From Chitinophagales bacterium (GTDB lineage: Bacteria; Bacteroidota; Bacteroidia; Chitinophagales; JADIYW01): a DNA stretch of 41,141 nucleotides. Shown here piece by piece: positions 25,307-33,737 of the stretch (positions are counted from its first letter, which is position 1; each line of letters opens with the position of its first letter). The stretch lies in the NCBI GenBank assembly GCA_023957215.1, contig JAMLHH010000026.1:1-41141 (forward strand), read 5' to 3'. The position numbers and the translations under genes were made by a program. The notes below the pieces were generated by a model. The model was not told the origin of the DNA. It worked only from the letters and a program-made list of their open reading frames with translations, and did no database searches.

Positions 25307-26089
25307 CTATTTGCTTTTGACGACATCTTTTAGCGACATTTTTTGAGTATAGGGTTCTTTTGTAAGAGATGATGTATTAATGAGTGCAATGTTTTTCTTA
25401 CTAAGAGCTTCAGTTAAATCTTTTAAGTTGCTTATCATACCTTCTTCTATAGGCTTTACTATACTCTCCTTTCTATCGTAGGGTCTATCTTGATCAAAAT
25501 GTGTAGCACCGTTATTATAATTCATATCAACTCCCAAAAGAACAATTCTTTTAGCTCCTAAATAGTAAGCCAGTTGAATAGCGGAATTAATAACAGAATT
25601 GCCCATAATGATATTTCCATTTAAACCTCTTTCTAACAAGTCTTCTTTTTTCCATTTTGTATCTCTAAAGATACCATACATCTTTGGTATGATTATTTTA
25701 TCTTCTCTTTTAAAAGAACCTTCTTTTATAAACTTGAATAATAGATGAGGTCTATCATATAAAACTCTAAGTGATAAGTCAAAAAGCTTTCTATCAACGT
25801 CTTTTAATGAAGATATTCTACGGGTATCTTGACTGATGGAGATTTTATATTTCGGCTCACATCTGTCTAAAACTTTATATGCGAAATTACATAATATGAC
25901 AATTTTATTGTTTAACAATGATAAATCCTCTGAGTTTAATGACGGACCTCCTCCCACACAATAAATAGTTTCTCCTTTAAACTTATTTTCCAATGATTTA
26001 ATTAAAGAGCGAGGGCTGATAATATACTCTACTAACAGAGTCATATAATGAATGGGAACTTTTATAATTTCTTTTAATATTCTTATCAT
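25307..26089 (-). CDS. DUF115/MptE-like protein, candidate glycosyltransferase
   Basis: The 260-residue protein has a Rossmann-type start CVGGGPSL at 44-51. A conserved second half reads GNSVINSAIQLAYYLGAKR followed by a strand ending LLGVDMNY. This pattern matches DUF115 (MptE-like; also in the Maf flagellin-glycosylation proteins of Campylobacter) and is reminiscent of GT42 sialyltransferases with their GNGPSL motif. A role in transferring a CMP-activated sugar is an inference from the neighbouring cytidylyltransferase. Its start overlaps the HAD gene by 4 bases (ATGA). The aldolase at 28126-29664 carries a related domain at its C-terminus. Confidence 0.68.
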   Translation of the reverse strand: MIRILKEIIKVPIHYMTLLVEYIISPRSLIKSLENKFKGETIYCVGGGPSLNSEDLSLLNNKIVILCNFAYKVLDRCEPKYKISISQDTRRISSLKDVDRKLFDLSLRVLYDRPHLLFKFIKEGSFKREDKIIIPKMYGIFRDTKWKKEDLLERGLNGNIIMGNSVINSAIQLAYYLGAKRIVLLGVDMNYNNGATHFDQDRPYDRKESIVKPIEEGMISNLKDLTEALSKKNIALINTSSLTKEPYTQKMSLKDVVKSK

Positions 26090-26709
26090 AATTTTAAGTC
26101 TTTAAAGCTCTCTATATAATATAAATCTTTAAGCTTACTATTGTTATATCCTCTAAATGTAATGCCATTAACCAAAGCGGCTTCTTTGTCGTTTATCGAG
26201 TCTCCAATAAGCACACAATTGTTTTTATCGTATCCATATTTTTTAATAATTTCTTCTACGAGAGTCTTTTTTGGAGAGGGAGAGCCTTCAATACTAATAA
26301 AATACTTATCAATATTGATTCCTTTGCAAATTTTTTTCAATTCGTTACCATCAGAACCGGATACAATATGCATCTTATAATGAGTATAACTCCTTTTTAC
26401 AAAATTAATAGTGTCAGAGATTAACAAATCTGGATTTATAAGTTCTTGGAGCATTATTTCTGAGAATTTATCTGCCCAATTTTGAATTTCATTATCACTT
26501 ATAGACTCTTGCTTTATGTTTTCAAAAAAGTGTCTAAACTTTACATATCTAGACAATCCTCCATTTTGTCGATGAAAGTTCATCAATTGCTCGACTTCAT
26601 TACTTGGAAAATCTTTTAAGACAATTGTAAATCCTTTATCCCTTATAGGCATAGAATTCATTATAACGCCATCGAAGTCCCAAAAGATAGTTGTAAAGTT
26701 AAAATTCAT
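26086..26709 (-). CDS. HAD-superfamily phosphatase
   Basis: This phosphohydrolase of about 207 residues has the nucleophile motif DFDGV at 11-15, motif II VSGSDG, a Lys in SPSPKKT and the motif GDSINDKEAA. The cap type resembles the phosphoglycolate phosphatase/beta-phosphoglucomutase branch. I start it at ATG 26709, which gives the normal N-terminus MNFNFTTIFWDFDGV; an upstream in-frame ATG would add 23 residues deep inside the previous gene. The real overlap with that gene is 11 bases. Between a NeuA-like enzyme and a putative transferase, it may remove the phosphate from an ulosonic acid phosphate, as KdsC or KdnB do. Confidence 0.85.
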   Translation of the reverse strand: MNFNFTTIFWDFDGVIMNSMPIRDKGFTIVLKDFPSNEVEQLMNFHRQNGGLSRYVKFRHFFENIKQESISDNEIQNWADKFSEIMLQELINPDLLISDTINFVKRSYTHYKMHIVSGSDGNELKKICKGINIDKYFISIEGSPSPKKTLVEEIIKKYGYDKNNCVLIGDSINDKEAALVNGITFRGYNNSKLKDLYYIESFKDLKL

Positions 26710-27406
26710 TCTTTGAATTAATCTTCTTATAATAGGGAAGCAAGGCCTTTGCAAATTCATAATCTTCCCATTCATCAATATCTATTCCTGATAATTTTGG
26801 AACGATATGTCTGTATGGGTTGTTTCCTAAGAAATATTCCTTTTTTAAGGCATCTTCTTTAGAACTCATATATAAACCGTTGGTAACTCTATATATGTTT
26901 GGTAGATCTTGGCTAATAGTGTGATTTTTATTGGCCTCATAGTTTAAAGGTCCCATATCATTCCAAAAATATTCCTTTAGAAGATTGACAGACACTAAAC
27001 TATCGTATTTCTGCGTTTTAACTACATTTTCAATATATAACTCAAAAGCGTCTCTGTAATCTTTAGGTGACATAAGAGGAACGACCACCGTACTCCATGC
27101 AAAATGTTGAGTTTTGACATCTTTAACTATTCCTTTAATTACTTCTGAAAAAGTAGCTTGATGTCCTATGCTTAGAAAACCATTTCTTTGATGAAAGCGG
27201 ACTCCCGCATTTGTTGCTATCTCTTTGACATTTTCAGAGTTAGAGCTTACTAATATTCTATTAGGTTTTTGAACCTCTAATAATTGTAATATCTTCCATT
27301 CTAGAAGACTTGTGTTACCATCTATTGGTAAAAAAATCTTGTTCTTAATTCTAGAACTTCCTTCTCTAACAGGAATGATTACGGTAATATCATTAAATTC
27401 ATCCAT
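26699..27406 (-). CDS. NeuA-like cytidylyltransferase (acylneuraminate/KDO-type)
   Basis: The 235-residue nucleotidyltransferase begins with a variant of the CMP-sugar synthetase signature: IIPVREGSSRIKNKIFLPI at about 10-28 instead of IPARGGSKGIPxKN. Acidic and Arg residues follow, typical of the NeuA/KdsB fold (LVSSNSENVKEIA, PLMSPKDYRDAFELY). It probably activates a keto-deoxy sugar acid with CTP. It differs clearly from the second CMP-sugar synthetase in the window (34790-35464), so the two probably use different sugars. It overlaps the upstream aldolase gene by 8 bases and the HAD gene by 11. Confidence 0.8.
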   Translation of the reverse strand: MDEFNDITVIIPVREGSSRIKNKIFLPIDGNTSLLEWKILQLLEVQKPNRILVSSNSENVKEIATNAGVRFHQRNGFLSIGHQATFSEVIKGIVKDVKTQHFAWSTVVVPLMSPKDYRDAFELYIENVVKTQKYDSLVSVNLLKEYFWNDMGPLNYEANKNHTISQDLPNIYRVTNGLYMSSKEDALKKEYFLGNNPYRHIVPKLSGIDIDEWEDYEFAKALLPYYKKINSKNEF

Positions 27407-28118
27407 TTTCGACTTTATTTTTTAATTCCTTACATGTATTTAGAAACATATTTATATCGACAGAATGTGCTATATAATAAAATCCTTGATTCTTATAATG
27501 AATAGCATTCTCTATATCATCTACAAAAGTGCCCAGCTTTTTATTATTTTCTAAAGCTTTCTTGCGTATAATTTTTATCTGTTCTATTATCTTCGGATGA
27601 TTTATTTGACCAGGGATTCCTAATGATTGAGATAAATCATAAGGGCCGATAAATAAAATATCATATCCGTCTATCCTCAATATTTCATCAATATTTTTGA
27701 TGCCTTCTTGTCCTTCAATTTGAAGGATTAAGAACTTTTTATTTTCATCATTGAAATATTCTATTTTATTTTTTTCGCCGAATGAAGCTGCCTTAACAAA
27801 TCGACACACTCCTCTTTTTCCCATAGGATAAAAACGGGCATCTTCTATAGCATTTTTTGCATCTTCGGCAGTTGAAATATTGGGTATTTGTACTCCATCT
27901 GCCCCGGCATCTAATGCGGATCCAATTAAATTGTGATTTAATTCAGCAACTCTCACTATAGCCTTCATATTAGATTGATGAGAAGCTCTAATGTGATTAT
28001 GCAACCTTTCTCTATCCACTAATCCATGTTCTTGATCTAAAATAATAAAATCAAGACCAGAAAGTCCTGCGGCTTCAATAATGTTACTATCTGTTGTTTT
28101 AGAAAAAATTCCAATCAT
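27399..28118 (-). CDS. HpaI/HpcH-type class II pyruvate aldolase
   Basis: The 239-residue protein belongs to the phosphoenolpyruvate/pyruvate TIM-barrel family. Residues match HpaI/GarL: H31 in DQEHG, R56 in VRVAE, the metal ligands E135 (LQIEGQEG) and D161 (GPYDLS). Known members reversibly join pyruvate to an aldehyde, giving a 4-hydroxy-2-oxo acid. In a glycan locus and coupled to a NeuA-like gene, making a 2-keto-3-deoxy sugar acid is an attractive inference. Degradation of a small metabolite is the alternative. It starts 7 bases after the fused aldolase gene ends. Confidence 0.85.
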   Translation of the reverse strand: MIGIFSKTTDSNIIEAAGLSGLDFIILDQEHGLVDRERLHNHIRASHQSNMKAIVRVAELNHNLIGSALDAGADGVQIPNISTAEDAKNAIEDARFYPMGKRGVCRFVKAASFGEKNKIEYFNDENKKFLILQIEGQEGIKNIDEILRIDGYDILFIGPYDLSQSLGIPGQINHPKIIEQIKIIRKKALENNKKLGTFVDDIENAIHYKNQGFYYIAHSVDINMFLNTCKELKNKVENG

Positions 28119-28125
28119 AAATTTA

Positions 28126-29664
28126 TTATTTTGAATAAATAGAGTTTTGTGTAATGCCTTGATAATTAGTTGGTGTTAAGCTGTTAAGATCAAATTTACT
28201 ATATGCTTTAAATTTTTCAAATAAATATTCATTCTCCAAATATAATTCATGCTCTTTCTTTCCTACCTTTTTGATTGAATTGTAGCCGTCATAGCCAACA
28301 AGTTCGATTTCTTTTACCCCTATGCTAAGTATTGTTTGGAGTGCTATGGCTGTATGTGAGTCAATATGTTTTTTTGTAAATGAATTTTTTTCTAATTCAT
28401 AGGTTCTATTTTCCAATATACTGGGAATATAAGTTCCCATTTCTCTTGGATACGGAGGAAGAACACATATAGCATTCTCAGGTATTTCTCCCGAAAATAC
28501 ATCTTCTAACCTATGTCCTTCATTGCCTACTAAGCAGAAAATTTGTGTATTGGGAATTGCCTTATATGCTAAGGCATTTTTTGAGCTTGCGTGTACAACT
28601 ATTATATCCGGATTCTTTTTTAAGTACTTAGTAATTGCCAAAGAATGAAAAACTGCCGATGGTCCACCGGCGACAATAAGTGCTCTTGAAGCTTGATGAA
28701 GTTGACCATCAAAAATTGGTAGCCTTCTATTGTCCTTGTCTCCTTTTGAACGATTGTGTAAAGCGCGAATTATACTATTAAAAGAATAATATCTTTTGCT
28801 TTCCCATTCCATAACTTCTTTCTGTGGTAAGGAATTAGCTCCAGATACCATATAAGGTAAGTTTGTTCCCCATTGATATTGTTCTTGTAACTTGGTGAAA
28901 CTATCGACCACCTTACTTAAATGATTAAAATCAAAGTCGAGTTTCCCTTTGCCATTTAGAGCTGTCAGTAGAAGTTCTGTTTTTAGATTCCCTGCCCCTC
29001 TACCCATTCCCGTAATTGTTGCATCTACTATATCAACGCCGCATTCTATAGCAGTAAAGGTATTTATTAATGCTAACTCTAAATTGTTATGACCATGGAA
29101 GCCTATTTTTACATTTACCTTAGATTTTACTATTTTATAAATTTCTTTCACATCATCAGGATATACGCCACCATACGAATCCACCATGTAAAAATAATCT
29201 ACAATACCATTTACTTGAGGTAAAATATCCAAAAAATCCTTTTGACCTTTCCATGTGGACATATACATTACATTAAATCCTACTTTAAACCCTAGTTTTT
29301 TAATTTCTTTTGCTAAAGTAATTGCATGACCTACTCTTTCAGGTTTGATAGCAATTCTAACTAAGTCAATTAGACCGATACAAGGATGTAGCAAATCTTC
29401 TACATCTTCCAAGGAAACATCTTTTTCATTTAGGATTATTACGAGTTTTTTGTTTGTTTTAGACTTTAATTCACGAAGAACATAAATGGGGCAGTAAAAG
29501 TACTCACCATAATATCCATCAAGAGGTTTAGAACGATAACCGACTTCTAAATAGTCAATAGGTAAATGATTTAAAGAACTAATATAGGTGCTTACAAGCT
29601 CACTCTCAAAATCCCAATTGGTATAATAGCCTCCATCTCGTATTGTACAATCTAATATTTCCAT
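28126..29664 (-). CDS. DRE-TIM metallo-aldolase fused to a DUF115-like domain
   Basis: The 512-residue protein starts at ATG 29664 (MEILDCTIRDGGYYTNW); an in-frame extension upstream would cross the promoter. Residues 1-300 form a DRE-TIM metallolyase resembling 4-hydroxy-2-oxovalerate aldolase. It has DCTIRDGG (5-12, with R9 and D10), the metal-binding HGH at 190-192 and GMGRGAGN at 219-226, so it looks catalytically intact. Residues about 325-500 form a second domain with IVAGGPSA (330-337), DSHTAIALQTILSIGVKE (435-452) and LVGYDGY (455-461). This is the pattern of the standalone DUF115-like protein at 25307-26089. It is first in a five-gene coupled cassette. The fusion suggests the aldol product, or its activated form, is handed to a transferase domain; that is inference. 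Confidence 0.8.
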   Translation of the reverse strand: MEILDCTIRDGGYYTNWDFESELVSTYISSLNHLPIDYLEVGYRSKPLDGYYGEYFYCPIYVLRELKSKTNKKLVIILNEKDVSLEDVEDLLHPCIGLIDLVRIAIKPERVGHAITLAKEIKKLGFKVGFNVMYMSTWKGQKDFLDILPQVNGIVDYFYMVDSYGGVYPDDVKEIYKIVKSKVNVKIGFHGHNNLELALINTFTAIECGVDIVDATITGMGRGAGNLKTELLLTALNGKGKLDFDFNHLSKVVDSFTKLQEQYQWGTNLPYMVSGANSLPQKEVMEWESKRYYSFNSIIRALHNRSKGDKDNRRLPIFDGQLHQASRALIVAGGPSAVFHSLAITKYLKKNPDIIVVHASSKNALAYKAIPNTQIFCLVGNEGHRLEDVFSGEIPENAICVLPPYPREMGTYIPSILENRTYELEKNSFTKKHIDSHTAIALQTILSIGVKEIELVGYDGYNSIKKVGKKEHELYLENEYLFEKFKAYSKFDLNSLTPTNYQGITQNSIYSK

Positions 29665-29755
29665 AAGTTCGTAACTCTCTTTTAAAATATGTACAAATGT
29701 ACAAAAAGAAAATATATTTAATTGTGCTATAACAAGATCTATGAATAAGTGTACA
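29644..29755. promoter_or_regulatory. Cluster of four TGTACA palindromes, candidate operators
   Basis: TGTACA occurs at 29644-29649, 29690-29695, 29698-29703 and 29750-29755. The middle two form TGTACA-AA-TGTACA over the -7 element of the aldolase gene. Four copies in 112 bases is far above the chance rate for an AT-rich genome. No regulator gene is nearby. Confidence 0.45.
29694..29701 (-). promoter_or_regulatory. -7 promoter element of the aldolase/DUF115 cassette
   Basis: The minus strand reads TACATTTG, an exact TAnnTTTG, 29 bases before the ATG at 29664. It lies inside the double TGTACA palindrome. No clear -33 box is found. The 160-base spacer separates the divergent aldolase and sulfotransferase genes. 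Confidence 0.5.
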
Positions 29756-29824
29756 TTTTCAACTGATTTATTTATTATTGTTGATAATAGCACTACTTTA
29801 GTAAAATAAATTTTAATTGAATTT

Positions 29825-30895
29825 ATGAAGAAGTTATTGATACATGTAGGTGTTCCAAAAACAGCAACAACAACTTTACAGGAATCGATTTTCTATCCCT
29901 TGGGGCAAAGCGGTATAATTAACTATTTTGGGAGAGTACAATTTGAAAAGGATCCTATCTATATTGAGAAATTTGTTAAAATGTATAGATTCATATCGGG
30001 TTCAATGTTTTATAAGGGGGATTTAATTTTTAATATCCCATTGAATGAGAAGTTGAGAAATGAATCATTGAACAGAGAAAGAGAATATACCAAACATCTT
30101 AATTATAATATATTTAGAAGTGTATTGGAGGAAGGAATCTGCAATGTTTATTCAGATGAAAATATAGTGGCACCTTATGATTTTATTTTTAGACTATCAG
30201 AAATACCCGACCGAATAGGAGATATATTCGTTGACGGAGATACTAACTGTAAAATCTTAATTACTATTAGAAAACAGACAGAAACAATTCCTTCTGTTTT
30301 TGCCGAAAAATTTCACGAGTATATTAAATTTGAGAAATATAGCACGCCTCAAAAACTATTTTTTGGTTCAGATAATAAATTGATTAAAGACGAGAGGTTC
30401 TTAGGACATGATTATAGTTATTTAATTGATACATACCAAAGAGTCTTTGGCAAAGAAAATGTAAAGGTGGCAATGTTTGAAGAATTAAGGGAAAATAAGT
30501 TTTATTATCACGAATTGGTTGCCGATTTATTGGGTATAGATTTAGAAGTAGTAAAAGAAGTTTCAACAGAAAAGAGATATAGAGATAAAATAAAAGCAAA
30601 ATCAGGTGAATATATTACTAATATACCGATTCCAGGACTAAGGCAAAGAATAATGAAAGCTATTATTAATAGTAAATATAGTCATGGCGTAAAAGTCTTA
30701 CTTAATAAATTTCCGAATATTTCATATAGGTTGAAACAATTGACAAAGCCCAATAAATCTTTCCAACAGATTGTCCCATCATTTACGCAAGCGCAATTAG
30801 ATACTATATATAATGAATATTTAGAAAGTAATAATAAACTCCATGAAGTTCATGGTCTTGATAAAGAGAAACTGCAAAAGTATGGATATATCTAA
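29825..30895 (+). CDS. Sulfotransferase-like protein
   Basis: The 356-residue protein starts with the PAPS 5'-phosphosulfate loop: VGVPKTATTTLQ at 8-19 resembles the PKTGTTTLQ form of carbohydrate sulfotransferases. A likely 3'-phosphate site lies in ILITIRKQTETIPSVFAEKF. By family, it would move sulfate from PAPS to a glycan hydroxyl; a degenerate role is possible because the acceptor side is not recognisable. It is the only plus-strand gene in the 19.8-41.1 kb locus. It ends 2 bases before the stop of the convergent flippase gene, which suggests later insertion or inversion. Confidence 0.75.
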   Translation: MKKLLIHVGVPKTATTTLQESIFYPLGQSGIINYFGRVQFEKDPIYIEKFVKMYRFISGSMFYKGDLIFNIPLNEKLRNESLNREREYTKHLNYNIFRSVLEEGICNVYSDENIVAPYDFIFRLSEIPDRIGDIFVDGDTNCKILITIRKQTETIPSVFAEKFHEYIKFEKYSTPQKLFFGSDNKLIKDERFLGHDYSYLIDTYQRVFGKENVKVAMFEELRENKFYYHELVADLLGIDLEVVKEVSTEKRYRDKIKAKSGEYITNIPIPGLRQRIMKAIINSKYSHGVKVLLNKFPNISYRLKQLTKPNKSFQQIVPSFTQAQLDTIYNEYLESNNKLHEVHGLDKEKLQKYGYI

Positions 30896-30897
30896 TG

Positions 30898-32415
30898 TTA
30901 TTTTGCTTTGAGCTTAGATAACAACAAGTCCTTTATTATAAATAATTTATCTCGATTACTTGTAAATAGATAAACAGTATAGACTAACCATCCAATCAGA
31001 TTATAAATCATAAAAAGTTGAATCTCATAATTGAAGAAACTATCATATAAGGCGTAGCCCAATAAAATAAATATAATTATGGCTACATATTGGATGTGTA
31101 TATATTTAAACGAATATATATAGTCATTAAAGATTTTCGTCCTTTTTGAATAAATAATAGCTACAACAGTCTGTATAGCATTAGATAAAAAGTTGACAAC
31201 AATTAATGCATAAATCCCTAAGAAAGGTATCAGGACTATGCTAAATATAACAGTGAAAATCAATGTGATGATGGTGATGGGGATTAGAGTTCTTGTCTTC
31301 TTATGAAAAAATATTGGGAAGGAATATACTACATAATATACTCTGGTTATAAAAGAAATAAACATTAATGGCAACCAAATCATAGTTGAATGATATCTTA
31401 CATCAATAAACCATTGAACTCCTGGAAGAGAAAACGCAATTAATGATATAAAAGAAAACAACATAAAAATAAAGATATACTGAAATTGATCTTTAATCTC
31501 TTTCGCTGTGTAACTTGAGTTTTCTATACTTTCCGCATCAACCATTAACTTGTTAATCTTTGGATAGAATGTATTCTGCATGGCTGTTAGGAAGATTTCT
31601 GTAACGACGGCTATACTCATTGCAAATCCGTATAAACCTAAAATTGATGAATCAAAGTGCTTTGAAACAATAAGTTTGTCGATATTCTTATATAAATAAG
31701 ATAATAATAAATAGAACATAAGTGGGTATCCATAATTAAGCAAAGGTTTTATCAGTGACCAATTATTTTTAAACTTCCTTTTTGAGTATATATAAAGGAT
31801 ATAAATAATGACAGGTACACTGACTCCTATTCCTCGTCCTGCAATACTTCCCAAGGCACCTTTCTTTAAAATAACTACTCCTGTGAAAATTCCAAAAACA
31901 CTAGATAGAAAAAAAATGATGGATAAAACAGAAAATATATCGGCTCTTTCTTTATTCCTATATTGAGATAAGATGATGGCTTGCAACGGTGTCATCAATG
32001 ATACAATTAAAATCCACCAGCCATACTTTCTCATTGTAAATTCTTTGATTTCTGAGAAATAAGAAAAAATAGAATCCCCTAAGAAAAATAAGAATACACA
32101 TACAAATAATGTGGAGAACGCAAAAATAGATAGACAGGTGTCAAAAAGTTGATTAATAAATTCTTTATCCTTATAATTATCATAATAGTACCTCGAATAA
32201 CTACCGGCAACTCCTATTCCTATAAATCCGGTTATAATTGTCTGAAAGACTGTCGCTAAAGTAATAATGCCATATTGCGTGGGAGCCATATACTTTGTAT
32301 AGATTGGAATTAAAATGAAATTGACGGCAGGTGCCAAAAAACCCAATAGAACGTATATGATGGTGTTTTTTAGAGTTGAAGACATAAAATGAAATAAGTT
32401 TTGAAAAATATTCAA
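30898..32415 (-). CDS. Wzx-type polysaccharide flippase
   Basis: The 505-residue membrane protein has about 12-14 transmembrane helices and an N-terminus typical of the PST/MOP exporter superfamily (NTIIYVLLGFLAPAVNFILIPIYTKYM). It would move undecaprenyl-linked repeat units across the inner membrane for a Wzy-type polymerase; a candidate polymerase lies at 23902-25266. It follows the GT-B-like gene by 8 bases. A second Met at residue 11 is a possible alternative start. Confidence 0.88.
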   Translation of the reverse strand: MNIFQNLFHFMSSTLKNTIIYVLLGFLAPAVNFILIPIYTKYMAPTQYGIITLATVFQTIITGFIGIGVAGSYSRYYYDNYKDKEFINQLFDTCLSIFAFSTLFVCVFLFFLGDSIFSYFSEIKEFTMRKYGWWILIVSLMTPLQAIILSQYRNKERADIFSVLSIIFFLSSVFGIFTGVVILKKGALGSIAGRGIGVSVPVIIYILYIYSKRKFKNNWSLIKPLLNYGYPLMFYLLLSYLYKNIDKLIVSKHFDSSILGLYGFAMSIAVVTEIFLTAMQNTFYPKINKLMVDAESIENSSYTAKEIKDQFQYIFIFMLFSFISLIAFSLPGVQWFIDVRYHSTMIWLPLMFISFITRVYYVVYSFPIFFHKKTRTLIPITIITLIFTVIFSIVLIPFLGIYALIVVNFLSNAIQTVVAIIYSKRTKIFNDYIYSFKYIHIQYVAIIIFILLGYALYDSFFNYEIQLFMIYNLIGWLVYTVYLFTSNRDKLFIIKDLLLSKLKAK

Positions 32416-32423
32416 ATTTTAGG

Positions 32424-33635
32424 TTAGTGGGACTTTTCAAAAATTTGTTTAATTGCCTTTTTTAATCTATTGGTGCTTGTTTCTTCATTTAAGTCAAAGA
32501 AATTTTTTACAAAGGCTTCATTTTTGTTGGCTACTATATCTGTAAATTGGATATCTTCAATATTTAAATTATAGACATTATAGATATTACAAATGTTGTT
32601 TTCTCGTATAAAGTCCTCAATCGAATTGTTAAAAGTGCTTAAGATTATTGTTTTTGAAAAATACAAGGCAGGAATGAGTAGTGTACTTCTAAAGCTTACA
32701 CAATAGCTTGCATTCTTAATCAAACTATTAATATCGCAGTTCTTAATGAAATCTACATTATCAATATTAGGTATCCATTTGCTAAAGTAATTATAAGGAT
32801 GTAATTTGATTTTTAATTTTAAACCTTCTTTTTGAGCTAATAAATTTATCTGATTATAAATTTCTATATGTTCTTCTGTAGTTACATATAGCTTATTATA
32901 TGGATTATCTGATATTGCATTGTCAATTAATAACAAATAATCTTCTTCTTTTGGGGAAGGAGGAATTCTAAACTTATCATATTCAAAATTCCCTATATAA
33001 AATATGGAGTCTTTTTGTGGGCTATAAACCTCTTGGTTACGTGCCATATTTAATTCTGAATATGTTAAGAAGCCATCAGGATGTGATAATCTTTTATAAA
33101 AAGGAATCTTATTGTTATTTTTCTTTGTAGTTTTCTTTATGAATTCAAATAGGATTAATTTGCTTATCATTAATATGTCAAATGATCTTAGGAAGGTTTT
33201 AAAAACAAAACTGTAATCAGACGATCTTTTATTGTCAATATTTTCAATTTTGTTAATATCTATTACACTTTTTAAATTTCGACTTTCATAAACCAGCTTT
33301 TCATTTATGTAATCCTGAGAATGACCGTAAAGCCCATGATCCATATAATAATAGGGAATCTTTAGGCGCTTACATGCATACTTGACCGAAATCATATATG
33401 AACTTCCCAAACCCATTGAAATAAATATTGAAGGTCTTATTTGTTCAAGCAAGTCAAAAGCATGTTTATAATCAGAGAAATAGAGAACCTTTGCATCGGT
33501 ATGTTTGGCGTATTCATCATCTTTCTTAACAAAGTGAATGTATATAATTTCGTATTCATCACTGATAGACTCTATTAGTTCGACCCAGTTTTTACGATGA
33601 TAGCCAAAATTTGTCAGTATGATAGGCTTTCCCAT
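32424..33635 (-). CDS. GT-B-like transferase (polysialyltransferase/CDP-glycerol transferase-like)
   Basis: The 403-residue protein looks like a two-domain GT-B transferase. The N-terminal part has YYYMDHGLYG around 95-104. The C-terminal part has KLHPYNYFSKW (277-287) and SFRSTLLIPALYF (314-326). LHP plus a later Ser/Thr-rich loop with Pro-Ala is seen in bacterial polysialyltransferases and in CDP-glycerol glycerophosphotransferases. Because two CMP-sugar synthetase-like genes are in the locus, a nonulosonate transferase is a fair guess. It follows the PtmE-like gene after 102 bases, a stretch with no gene. Confidence 0.6.
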   Translation of the reverse strand: MGKPIILTNFGYHRKNWVELIESISDEYEIIYIHFVKKDDEYAKHTDAKVLYFSDYKHAFDLLEQIRPSIFISMGLGSSYMISVKYACKRLKIPYYYMDHGLYGHSQDYINEKLVYESRNLKSVIDINKIENIDNKRSSDYSFVFKTFLRSFDILMISKLILFEFIKKTTKKNNNKIPFYKRLSHPDGFLTYSELNMARNQEVYSPQKDSIFYIGNFEYDKFRIPPSPKEEDYLLLIDNAISDNPYNKLYVTTEEHIEIYNQINLLAQKEGLKLKIKLHPYNYFSKWIPNIDNVDFIKNCDINSLIKNASYCVSFRSTLLIPALYFSKTIILSTFNNSIEDFIRENNICNIYNVYNLNIEDIQFTDIVANKNEAFVKNFFDLNEETSTNRLKKAIKQIFEKSH

Positions 33636-33737
33636 TATATTAAATTCTTAGTTTACAATAATTGTGTAAAATAATACATTCATAGATCCTTCATAACAGT
33701 TTTAATAATTAGTTGATGAGACCTTACTATAATGTAA

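Noticed and set aside
29665..29793. N-terminal extension of the fused aldolase by 43 residues
   Set aside because: The extension crosses the -7 element and TGTACA cluster, and family members begin directly with the DxTxRDG strand, so the start at 29664 is preferred.
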